From contig CAMZMU010000040.1 of NCBI GenBank assembly GCA_947311845.1, positions 52,743,986-52,807,985 of the forward strand: a stretch of 64,000 nucleotides of DNA. The letters run 5' to 3'. Shown in pieces: positions 47,054-58,400 of this stretch. The stretch is from Poa pratensis. Its lineage: Eukaryota > Streptophyta > Magnoliopsida > Poales > Poaceae. Numbering within the stretch: position 1 is the stretch's first letter; each line of letters starts with the position of its first letter. Below the pieces are notes generated by a model that saw only the letters and a program-made list of their open reading frames with translations, did not search any database and was not told the DNA's origin. A program made the translations under genes and the position numbers.

Positions 47054-47214
47054 TACTCACTCCGTTCCTAAATGTAAGATGTTTTAGATGTTACACATGT
47101 TGTCTAGATACATACACAAATGAGTGAACATACACATGAAATGTGTCTAGATACATTTGTGTACATGTGCATGTGGACAAAATCTAAAACATCTTATATT
47201 TGAGAACGGAGGGA
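47054..47214. mobile_element. Stowaway-type MITE
   Basis: The arms CTCACTCCGTTCCTAAATGT and ATATTTGAGAACGGAGGGA pair, with AAGATGTTTTAGATG / ATCTAAAACATCTT inside. The left TA is present; the right edge has lost the usual GTA. Confidence 0.85.
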
Positions 47215-47359
47215 TCCCTCGTACCGCTGCACCAAATCCATCCCGTGAGACGGTTTAAAGGAAAAGGTACATTTTAAACCTTTAACTTGTAAAGGTCCGG
47301 CGATTCGAACCTGAAATTGACATTCCAGTCATTTGCACCCTGAACTACTGAATCTCAGT

Positions 47360-47673
47360 TGTTAAACATTTAGCTATTAGGATTATATATTCAGTTATAG
47401 AGGATAGCTACCGAGATGGTTAGCATCCGTAGTTATTTAGGCTCGGCCCTTCTGCGAAAAGGGCCAAAATTCTATGAACCTTTCCTATTTTCGTTAGGTT
47501 CAAGTCTGACGAGAATAATATTCTACGACTAAGAACTCATTTATTTTCAAACCGATCCATTTATGTTGTAAACCCTAACCCAAGACTTCTATATATACGA
47601 GACATGGATGAATCTATTGGTCATCGCCTCACCGCAATCTCTTTCTGCCTCTCTCTTATTCGTATTGTTTACA
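47360..47673 (+). mobile_element. Copia-type 5' LTR (short)
   Basis: It starts TGTTAAACATTTAGC and ends TTTACA directly before a tRNA-Met primer-binding site. It contains a TATATATACGAG promoter-like core near 47590. The start is set from the TGTT motif and is less sure than the end. Confidence 0.6.
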
Positions 47674-47945
47674 TGGTATCAGAGCTAACACGGCAGATAT
47701 CTTCCTCCACTTCCGTTCGTCGCCGTCATTGCTCCCATCCCGTTCACCGCCTCTGTCACGGTGCACCTGAACCACACCAACTTCATGTTGTGGCGCGCCC
47801 AGATGGTGGCTCACCTCCGCAGCCACTCCCTCCTCGGCCACATCGACGGCTCCATCGACACTCCATCATCGACAATCATTGAGACCTCTGGCGCCGGCGA
47901 GACCCTGGTGATAGTGGCGGACCTACAGTTCATTGTTAGCAAACT
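47674..47945 (+). pseudogene. Copia primer-binding site and truncated gag
   Basis: TGGTATCAGAGC at 47674-47685 is the classic tRNA-iMet primer-binding site. A gag start follows with a frame change: VHLNHTNFMLWRAQMVAHL ... LGHIDGS matches the N-terminal copia gag domain. The element is cut near 47945, where Gypsy sequence begins; the rest of gag-pol and the 3' LTR are missing. Confidence 0.7.
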
Positions 47946-49712
47946 ATAGACCATTGACTTGGATCACTCCATTCAGTTCATGTGCTTTGCATTACTATTT
48001 GATCAAGATTATGTTGGTAGCATGTCACTTCAAAAATTATGTTGTTTTTATCGTTTACCTACTCGAGGACGAGCAGGAACTAAGCTTGGGGATGCTTGAT
48101 ATGTCTCAAATGTATCTATAAATTTTGATGTTCCATGTTGTTATTATACCAATTCCTACATGTTTTATTTACACTTTATAGCATTTTTATGCATTTTCTA
48201 GGACTAACCTATTAACAAGATGCCGAAGTGTCAGTTCCTGTTTTCTGCTGTTTTTCTCTTTCAGAAAAGCTAGTCGCAAAATATTCTCGGAATTGGACGA
48301 AAATCAACGTGTGCAATTATCTCATCGGAAGACTCCTGCAGCCAGAAGGGGAGACGGAGTGGGGCCACGAGGCAGCCACGCCACCCTAGGGCGCGGCAGG
48401 GGGTGGGCCCGCACCCTGCCCTGGCGTGGCCACCTCGGGTGCCCCCCGACGCCGCCCTTTCGCCTATATATTCCCGATGTCCCGAAAACCCTAAAAACAC
48501 CGATCATATTCCACGAAAAGTTCCGTCGCCGCCGCCGTCGTCAACCCTAGATCGGGAGGGTTCTGAAACTCTTCCCGGCACCCTGCCGGAGGGGAGATCC
48601 TCACCGGAGGCCTCTACACTGCCATGCCTGTCTCCGGAGTGATGCGTGAGTAGTTCATCCTTGGACTACGGGTCCATAGCAGTAGCTAGATGGTTGTCTC
48701 TCCACCTTGTACCTCCATGTTTAGATCTTGTGAGCTGCCTAACATGATCAAGATCATCTTATTGTAATGATACATGTTGTGTTTGCTGGGATCCGATGAA
48801 TATTGATACTATGAGCAAGTTGTTTATCAATCTATCTATTTATGTTGTCTATGATCTTGCATGCTCTCCGTTGCTAGTAGATGCTTTGGCTAAGTAGATG
48901 CTTGTAACTCCAAGAGGGAGTATTTATGCTAGATAGTGGGTTCATGCCTCCAGTAATCTGGGCTCGAGATGACAGAAACGACTAAGGTTGTGGATGTGCT
49001 GTTACTACTAGGGATAAAACAATGATGCATTGTCTACGTGTCATTTGCATTGTTTACATTACACACTTTACTTCATGCAATAATCTGTTGTTTGCAACTC
49101 AATACCGGAAGGGGTGCGGATGCTAACCGGAAGGTGGATTATTTAGGCATAGATGCGTTGGATAGCAAGTCTATGTACTTTGTTGTAATGCCCAATTAAA
49201 TCTCATAATAATCATCTTGTCATATATTGCATTTTTTTTGTCATATATTGCATTGTCATGCGCTCATTATTTGTCAATTGCCCAGCTGTAATTTGTTTAC
49301 CCAACATGTTAGTTATCTTTTATGGAGAGACACCACTAGTGAACTGTGGACCCCGGTCCATTTCCTCATACTGATAAAACCACCAACTGCAATCATTTGT
49401 TCTCTGTTACTTTCTGCACTCATTACTGTTTTCCACACAATACGTTTAATTCTTTGTTTTCAGCAAGCCGGAGAGATTGACAACCACTCTGTTTCGTTGG
49501 GGCAAAGTAGTTTGCTTGTGTTGTGTGCAGGTTCCACGTCAGTTGCGCCACTGTCAACTTTCTGAAGAACCTCCGTGTCCTCCTGGTTCGATAAACCTTG
49601 GTCATATTTCAAGGGAAAACTGCTGCTGTACTACATCATACCTTCCTCTTGGGGTCTCCCAACGAACGTGTGTTGTCACGGTCAACAAGCAGATCTTCTG
49701 GTGCTGTTGCTG
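47946..49712 (+). mobile_element. Gypsy LTR flanked by internal sequence on both sides
   Basis: An internal 3' end with CTACTCGAGGACGAGCAGG and a polypurine tract AAGCTTGGGGATG precedes an LTR that starts TGATATGTCTCAAATG at 48098 and ends near 49686. After it comes TGGTGCTGTTGCTGGGAAG, a decayed version of the tRNA-Asp primer-binding site. The order internal-LTR-primer site is not that of one normal element. A 5' end of a second element or an unequal recombination product would explain it. No coding domain remains. Confidence 0.65.
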
Positions 49713-49829
49713 GGAAGTAATAAAACACTCTACCGTTAACACGTCATCAGAGGGTAAAGTGTTACTATTGTATCCCTTTGCTTACATTCAGTAGGAATGG
49801 TTTGAGGAAACTTATGACTGAAGAAGATG

Positions 49830-50560
49830 TTTATATAGAATGATGGAATTTCTCACAACTGGGCACCATTTCTTCAACATATATTTAGATCATGATGATA
49901 GCTTCTTGGCCAACCAAGGTGATGAAGATGATGTTGTGTACAATCCTAGGGTTCAACTTCTAGCATTTATAAGTCCTTGCAAGCTTGTGCAGAACAGACA
50001 AGGTGAAGAATTAGAGCAAATGAAGGGCAGAGCAAGGAGAAACAGAGAATGGGCAACCTACTCCTATGTAGGTTGTGTACCCTGAAGTTGAAGCCAATGA
50101 CTTTGTATTTCTGGAAACGACAAGGGCAGTCTCTCAACACATGAGGTACCTAATGCAGTTGAGAATGAACCAATGCCAGTAGTGCTTGAAGCAAGTCAGC
50201 AAGCAGATGGAAGCAACATAAGGGTGATAAGGACTGCTAGGAGCAGACAGAAAATGTGATTGTTGTAGAGGCAGAGGAAGGAGGATTACATGACTCATAT
50301 GATTTAGCTTTTGATCCTGATGCAATAGTAGACAGTGACAATGATATTGGTGGTGTCGATGATGATTTGTATGTAGACAATGTAGATGAGGATGAGGGTG
50401 AGACAATTAAAACAAATTCAGAGCAGAAAGGGAAGCAGAAAGAGGAATACAAATGTGAAGAAGAAGACACTGAGGAAGGTGATGATCTAGGGGCACCAGA
50501 TTCAGATGATAAAGGTGTCAACATGAGGTTTAAAACCTTCACGAGGTCTAATTTTCTAGA
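49830..50560 (+). pseudogene. Possible Mutator-like transposase N-terminal fragment
   Basis: Frames over this span give an acid-rich stretch (DSDNDIGGVDDDLYVDNVDE, EEEDTEEGDDLGAPDSDDK) followed by RFKTFTRSNF, reminiscent of the region before the MuDR domain in plant MULE transposases. Stops and frame changes interrupt it. No catalytic domain or terminal inverted repeat is present, so the call is tentative. Confidence 0.35.
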
Positions 50561-51402
50561 TTTAAAAATTAGGCCGGACCGAAGCGAGCGAGGGCGATCG
50601 CGGCCCCTAGCGTTGGCTAGCTTTTCTGAGAGCATCTCCACCGACACCCCCAATCGAACCGCCGAAGGCGTAATGGTGGTCCGGATGCAAAAATCGCCCA
50701 CAGCGACACCCCCAAGTGTCCGGACCGAGCTGATTTGTGTCCGGCACCCCCGAGAGAGCCTCCAAACTTGGGGACCTCTTGGAGACAAACAAATGTTAAA
50801 ACATTTGGAGAAAAACATATAAAAATGTTTACGTAATAAGTTTCATGATGAAATGGCCTATGTGTTGGTTTGTGTGGGAAAAAAATCAGCACTCTAAAAA
50901 ACTACATTTTTAAAATTCCATTTTGCCCAGTGATTTTTTTGTACAAAACATCACAGATATCATTTCATCACGAAAATTTGCACGTACGTAGAAAATTTGT
51001 ATATGTTTGTCTCCAAAGATTTTCAAAAAATTTAAAAATAATTTACTATTTTTGCTAATCTGGCCGGAGCATACCCTCGGCACCAAAGTGAATCTATGGT
51101 ATATTTGAAATTTCAATGTTGAAACATTATCCCAAGAACGAGTACTCTATTCGTCTTGAATCTACGTCAACTAGGCCCGGTTCTTTTGCTAACGGCTTAT
51201 TACTTACGACTTCTAAATTAGCTATGAGATAACTAGTTTAGAACCCAACCAATAAGCTATACGGCTTATGAAAAAACTGGGAAGGAGGCAGCTTATTTTT
51301 TAAACCAACAAAACAACTGGACTTAAGTTGAGATGGAGAGAGAGTATAATAAGTTAATGATAGATCACACCAAAAGCATGAGTTATCTCCTATTCTCCTT
51401 TA
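50561..51402. other. Intergenic, probable TE remnant
   Basis: It starts with a GC-rich part (GAGCATCTCCACCGACACCC near 50630) of the kind that begins some Triticeae MITEs, then becomes AT-rich. The matching inverted end was not found. Confidence 0.3.
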
Positions 51403-51720
51403 GGCCTCCTTTGATTTGTAGGGTAGGAACACCAAAGGAATAGGAAATAGAAAGGAATGAAGTGCCCTGTCCAATCAGATCCTATACTCTCAGGAATTGT
51501 TGTTTGATTGCATCGAAGGAACATCACAGGAACTTTAAAATGAGGTTGGAGCTCATTTTTCTTTTCCTATGAAAACCAACTAGTTCCTATAGGAATTGTT
51601 CCTACGGGAATTGTTCCTACAGGATACAATCCCATGAATCAAACACGTTTGGAAGGAAATAATCCACAGGAACTGAACCCTATAGAATTCCTGAGCAAAT
51701 CCTTTGAATCGAAGGAGGCC
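51403..51720. mobile_element. Tourist-type (Harbinger) MITE
   Basis: 318 bp. The ends GGCCTCCTTTGATTTG and AATCGAAGGAGGCC are inverted, and the 3-bp target duplication TTA lies at 51400-51402 and 51721-51723. The body has repeated GGAATTGTTCCTA[CT] words and no coding frame. It lies about 540 bases upstream of the callose synthase TATA box. Confidence 0.9.
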
Positions 51721-52261
51721 TTACTGGTTTTTGGTTTTGCTTAAAGATCGCTTAATGCAGAAGCCATGCAAACCATACGTGCAACGACCCGAGGTTAGCT
51801 ATTTCCGCGGGTCAAGCGACCCGTTCAACCGCATGGTCCACGTGACAGCTCCACTTCTCCTGGAACAAGACAAAAATCTGATCACCCCCACTTTCCGCTG
51901 AATTTTCCAACCCGCACCCAAGTAGCTCACACGAGATAACGCCACCCTCACTGACGCTGGCCCCGGGTAAGCAGCAAAGTTTGAAACGGAGGAGCTCCTA
52001 ATTCTTCCTGCACGCAACTGTGTACCCTACCCACAGCACCGATAGCGGTGGGACACAGCTGTCATTGTATACTTCAGGGCGACGTAAGCTGGTTGCCAGG
52101 TAATGAAAGACAGTTCTGGTGGGCCGGTGGCCAATGGCCAGCCACGACGCTCACGCCTCCCGCGACAGAGTGAGCGCAGCTTTTCCACCGCCTTCACTCC
52201 TCCGATGGCGCCCACGTGTCCCCCTCCCCTAAGGAAGAGATCCTGAGCCGTCGGATCCGGG
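51721..52261 (+). promoter_or_regulatory. Upstream region of the callose synthase gene
   Basis: Low-copy-looking sequence between the Tourist MITE and the TATA box. It holds the promoter by position. No specific operator could be recognised. Confidence 0.4.
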
Positions 52262-52269
52262 TATAAATA
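52262..52269 (+). promoter_or_regulatory. TATA box of the callose synthase gene
   Basis: TATAAATA in the context CGGGTATAAATAACC. A start site about 30 bases on would give a leader of roughly 195 bases to the ATG at 52488. Confidence 0.65.
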
Positions 52270-52487
52270 ACCACGCACACCCGAGCCGTGCCCATTCCTG
52301 TCCATTCCATTCCAGCAGGACGGCGAGGCGGAGCGGAGGCGGAAGGAAGCGGAGCGCGCTCGCGGCCTCTCGCTCTAGGGTTCGGCCCCGCTCGCTCTCT
52401 CTCCTCCCCCGGTTCCGTCCGAATCAACCCTAGCGCTGACCCTGGCCCGAATGCAGGAGGAAGCCCGCCCGGCCCCGAGATCCCGAG

Positions 52488-55400
52488 ATGACGACGCCGC
52501 CGCGCGGTGGTGGCGGGGATGAGCCATCGTCGACCTCTGCCGCCGCCGCGGGGAACGACCCCGCCACGCCCACGTCGGCGGCGCACGCGTCGGGCGCGGG
52601 GCTGAACCGGCGGGGGTCGAGGAGCGCCGCGATGGCCACCTTCTCCATGGAGGTCTTCGACAACGAGGTGGTGCCGTCCACGCTGAACAGCATCGCCCCG
52701 ATCCTGCGCGTCGCCGCCGAGATCGAGCACGAGCGCCCCCGCGTCGCCTACCTATGTAAGTTCCACCATGGAACCATTTCGCTGTCCTGGCGAATTTTTT
52801 TGGGGCGATTTTTTTTGGTACATCCTGTCCTGCCGCATTTGGTGTCGCAGACGAAAACAGCAACTCGTTATGATTTGCTCGGGGTTTGCTGTGAAATCAA
52901 CAGCCTGTATAGCGTGTATTTGGCAGGTTTTGTTTGTGTTCATTAGTTTCCAAAAGTTCGGGCTGAGATTTCTCGGGCGCGTGCGTCGGTTTGTGGTTTT
53001 ATTGGGTTGCTACGAGTTTATTATGGGGACATGTCTGAGATTTCTCAGCGTATGTTGGTATTGCTCCGTCAGCTAGATTTTCATACTGGGTATGGTTTTC
53101 CTCATTCGTGAAGCTGATTTGTGGAAACAACTACTAGCTATCTTCTCTCCTGTATGAAGCACGCCTGAGGTGTTCGTATCAGATGAGAGATCACTTGTCA
53201 GAATAGATTTCGTTGATGCCGTCCCTCGATTGTGTTGCTTTTTTTTGTTGTCGAATTAGGTATTTGTTGTGTGCTGGTTTTGTTTGAATCGTTCTGCTTG
53301 GAAGTTGGAATAGCATATATCACGTAACTCGAGTGGGTGGGTTCTTCGGTTTCTCTATGTGAGATTTGTTCGCGAATGTTCTAGCTAATTTTGGGGCCGT
53401 AACCCCGTTCGCTTCTGATGCTTGAAGTCTTCTGTATCCGTACCAAATTGCTCTTGTTTTTCGGAGTGCAGAGCCGCAGATTTGATTCAGTTCGTGCCTT
53501 GGTCACTTGAATTCGATCGTTCGTTGTGTTGTTTGAATCATGTCAGAATATCACGTAGCACGAGTGGGTTCTTCGTTTTTTAGCCCTTAGCTCTCACGAC
53601 TCACGTTGATCTGTTTCTTTGCGAACTAGGTCGGTTCTATGCATTCGAGAAGGCGCACCGGCTGGATCAGAACTCCGTCGGTCGTGGCGTACGGCAGTTC
53701 AAAACTGCCTTGCTGCAACGCTTAGAGAAGGTGAGAGACATCCCTCTCTGCTCTTCCCTCCATATTTTCTGCATGATCTAGCTGGCTTTGCGTGCACAAG
53801 GGGTTTCTTTTGTTAGTTTAATACATTTCAATTTGCGCATGTTCCTTTACTGGTTTTGACTAGCCTCTGACTCGGTGACTTTATCTGGGTTTCATGGTTA
53901 TATATGTTATGCAAGTTGGTGAATTATTTCTACTATCTTAGCTTTTGAACGCTTGTAGGATATTTATAGGTATATATGGGTTTGTTTGGTTGATAAAATT
54001 CTCAGAGCTAAAAACATGCTGGAAGCTAATATAGACGACTACCTTAATTTAACTTGTCAATGTAGGAGTGGTCCAAGGTACGTTGTCCGAATACTCAGAT
54101 AAACCAAAGTGAAACAGGCAACATGCAGTTTAAGCTGAGAAATGTCCTACAAATTTGTGTTGTACTACTATATATTACATGATCTTTAACATTGAAGATT
54201 ATGGTCACTGGACTTTAGTTCAATACAAATATGTTTCATATAGCTTTACTAGCTGTCAAGGCTATCTATCTTTGATCACCGTTGGAAACAAACTATTCAG
54301 ATTTTTTGATAGATTAGATTTGTAATGCAAAACAGTGTGAAAATATAATTTTACTTACATGTTCATTGAAGGCTACTTAAACAATGCTATGTATTCTAGA
54401 ACGGAGCAAGTATTTATTACTCCCACCGTTCCACAAAATAAGGCGTATAAATTTTGTTCAAAGTCAAACAATGTAAATATTGACCAGTTCATAGAAAAAA
54501 CTATTGACATGTACTGTATAGCTACAATATGAAAATATATTTCATAATGTATATAATGATACTGATTTGATATTGTGCATGTTAATAGTTTTTCTGCAAC
54601 CTTATACGCCTTGTTTTGAGGAACAGAGGTGTATTTGCTAAGTGATAAGTTGATAACTACTGACAGTAAATATGGATATTTTCTTGTGATTTGTTAATTT
54701 GATGACATTGTTGTAGTTGTGATGAGCCAAACAAACCCGCAATCTGACTAAATCCTACCTGGTAGATAAAGAACCTTGTTCCAGTAATAGAATGTTGTGC
54801 TTTGTTCTTAAGTTCTAATTATTTTGTTGTTAAGTCACAACTAACCTCCGGTGCACATTTAATATTTTTTGGTGTGTCCGTCGGGAAGGGGGATCTGTTG
54901 AAGTGATTTCAGATTATACCACCCTCCTCACGATTAATCTCAATTGATCGGTTTCATATGATTATTTTTTATTAGAGATATAATGAGGTAGCCATATTCT
55001 CATATTCACTTGTATTTTTTTAATGATCCTGTTCAGTTTTGCCAATTAGTTTTTTTGCTTGAAATGACCAGAAAATGTAGAAACAGAGAAAGGGAACATG
55101 GGTCAGGGTTCCCTTTTCAACCGGATTTTGCATAACCTACTATTGAATCCAAATATCTTTTCTTAAAAAATCCTCGTTCGCTCTTGCCCAATCCAACAGG
55201 ACAACAGTCCCAGTCTCGCGAAGCGATTGAAGAAAAGTGACGCCCGTGAAATGGAGAGTTTCTATCAACAATATTATGAGAACTATGTCCGTGCCCTCGA
55301 CAAAGGGGAACAAGCCGACAGGTACTTTCCAGTTCCTAACATATACTGCAATCTCCTCTATAATCCCAAATTCTCGTCCTCACAAATCCAGTCTCACTCC

Positions 55401-58400
55401 AATGTCGACTGCAGGGCTCAACTTGGGAAGGCTTACCAGACAGCCGGAGTCCTCTTCGAGGTGCTCTGTGCCGTCAACAAGAACGAGAAGGTTGAAGAAA
55501 ACCCGGAGGTTTGTGCTCGCTCCCGTCTCTCCCCTAACTGTCATTGTTCTCTCTCAGTTGAAATCTAGGTTCCCTCTGCAGCGAGTTTATCTACATTTTC
55601 TCTGCACAGATTATGCGCTATCACAAACTTGTACAAGAAAAGAAAGACATCTATGCGCCGTTCAATATTTTGCCCCTCGATGCTGCCAGTGCATCCCAGT
55701 CCATCATGCAGCTGGAGGAGGTATGTACGACTCACAACAATGTAACCTGTTTCCTCAAAACGAACAGTTGCATCATGTACTGGTTTGATGAAAGAAACTG
55801 ACATGGTCATCGAATGCAACCTTACCAGATCAAAGCAGCAGTCGCAGCGCTGCAGAATACACGGGGCTTGACCTGGCCTTCTGCATTCGAGCCAGAAAGG
55901 CAGAAGGGGGGTGAGCTTGATTTGCTTGATTGGTTGAGAGCTATGTTTGGCTTTCAGGTCTGCTAGCCACACTGGACAAACCAATTTTATTTTTCCCATT
56001 CTATTACTAAGCTGACACCAACGTTTCTTCTGGTGTGCAGCGTGACAGTGTTCGGAATCAAAGGGAGCATCTGATTCTCCTCCTTGCCAATGTGCATATT
56101 AGACTTGAGCCAAAGCCTGATCCAAGCAAGGCATGCTCCTCTATTGATATTTTACTTTGACAGATTGACTTTATGGATATAAATGTGATATGAATAAGAT
56201 CAATGGGTATTCCATACATAAGAAATGTGGTGGTAACCTTTGAACAGAACAGGATACATGCTTCAATTTTGATTTCCAAAAAAAATAATGTTTTTTTTCA
56301 CTTGATTATTACCCAATTAATTATGTTCAATCCTATATTGTGATTGTTGTCCTACTTTTCGATCACATACACACGCAGTTTAATTTTGTTCTCTTGACAT
56401 TTCTTTAACTTCCATACTCTTGACATTAGAATTTGCTGGACTGCTGGTGCAACTGCTTGCAAAAATGCCAGCTAACTTTATTGCTGTCCATCACATGATG
56501 AAGATTAGTATCATGAAATTTGACTGATTAAAATTTCTGTATCTTTTCCTCTGAACCAAGTGATTGGCTAAATAAAAATAGTGACACCCTCCATTTACCA
56601 TGCTTTCCTTTTCTACTTTTTGTTCACCAATGCTTCTTGACTGACCGCAGCCGTTCTTTCACCCATGAAACAGCTTGATGATCGAGCTGTTGACGTAGTG
56701 ATGAATAAGTTATTCAACAACTACAAGAAGTGGTGCAAATTTTTGTCACGAAAGCATAGTTTGAGGTATGTAGTTCCTTACATTATTTTCCTTCGTGTAC
56801 ATTACTCTGCTGATAATTTTGCAACTGCAGAAATCCTCCGGTGCACAACCACTGGAAGTTCAGCAGCGAAGGATTTTGTACCTAGGTCTTTATCTTCTCA
56901 TCTGGGGTGAATCAGCAAATATCCGGTTTATGCCAGAGTGTCTTTGCTACATTTTTCACAATGTAATTTGAATGTTCTTAATTGTCGTATCAAGTACCGG
57001 AGCTCGTTGCAAGAATATCTCTTTGAACGATATCTTTCCATGTGTTCAGATGGCATACGAGCTGCATGGGTTGCTTGCTGGAAACGTCAGTATTGTGACT
57101 GGCGAAAATATCAGGCCATCTTATGGTGGGGATGAGGAGTCTTTCTTGAAGAAAGTTGTAACACCTATCTACCGTGTCATCAGAAAGGTACTTTGATAAA
57201 CCACCAATGTCTGAAATCCCAAATTAGTTCATTCTACATATAATTATGGTGGTTTTGTAGGAGGCAGGAAAAAGCAAACATGGAAAAACACCACATTCAG
57301 CCTGGTGTAATTATGATGATCTAAATGAATACTTCTGGTCTGTTTACAGCCTTATTTTCTGGTCACGTACTGACAGCCTTTTCAGATTTCTCTAAGAAAT
57401 CCTACTCTGTTGCAGGACCCCTGATTGTTTTTCACTGGGATGGCCAATGCGGGATGATGGCGACTTCTTCAAATCTGTGCATGATTCAAGGCGCGTAACA
57501 GTGGTACAGTTCGACATCACTCTGTCAATATCTCTTACCAAAGAATTTGATTAGGAAGAGAACACTGACAAAAAACTATTTATAGGCTGGAAGCTCGTCA
57601 CCAAAGGGTTCTAGTAAAAGCACAGGGAAGACAAATTTTGTCGAGACGAGATCATTTTGGCATATCTTCCGTAGTTTCGACCGAATGTGGACCTTCTATC
57701 TATTGGCTCTACAGGTACTGGGCTGAAACTTTAGATGGACTTCTTCTCTGGACTATGGTTTGACACTCTGAATGTGAATCCTTATAACTATTAAACCAAA
57801 CAGGCAATGATGATTTTTGCCTGGAGTGATTATCCAGTGACTGAAATTTTTCGGAAGGACCTCTTATATTCTCTGTCAAGCATATTTGTCACCGCAGCAT
57901 TTCTACACTTCCTCCAAAGTATGTTCCCATTTCATAAACTTGCTTTACATGCATGGCATTTTGTCAGAAGCATGCAATTTTCTCGTTTTATTTTTGTGAG
58001 AACATGAAAATTCAGTATGGCAGGTGATAATTTTTTTCTATCAACGGATTTTCATTGGATGATTTCTCCCTTTATGTACGCACTACCGTCTGCTTTTGTT
58101 TAATGGCATTACCATAAGATTATGTTAAACTAGGTTACTGTGATGGTATTTATACAGCGGAAAGAAACTGGCAACACCATTCTTGTAAATTTCCTCTAGG
58201 GTTTCGTATCATATGTATTAAACTAGTGTTACTATATGAAGCAGTCACGTTCTTGAGATTCTCTCCAGTCTGAAACTTGTGCTCTTTTGAATCTTCTGGT
58301 GCAATAACAATTTCGATGCCCAAAACGAAACTGATATTTTGTTTAATTGATGGCAGGTATTTTAGGCTTTATTCTGAACTTCCCTGGTCACATTAGATGC

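Noticed and set aside
50616..51070. Candidate MITE starting GAGCATCTCC
   Set aside because: No inverted partner end or target duplication was found within the region.
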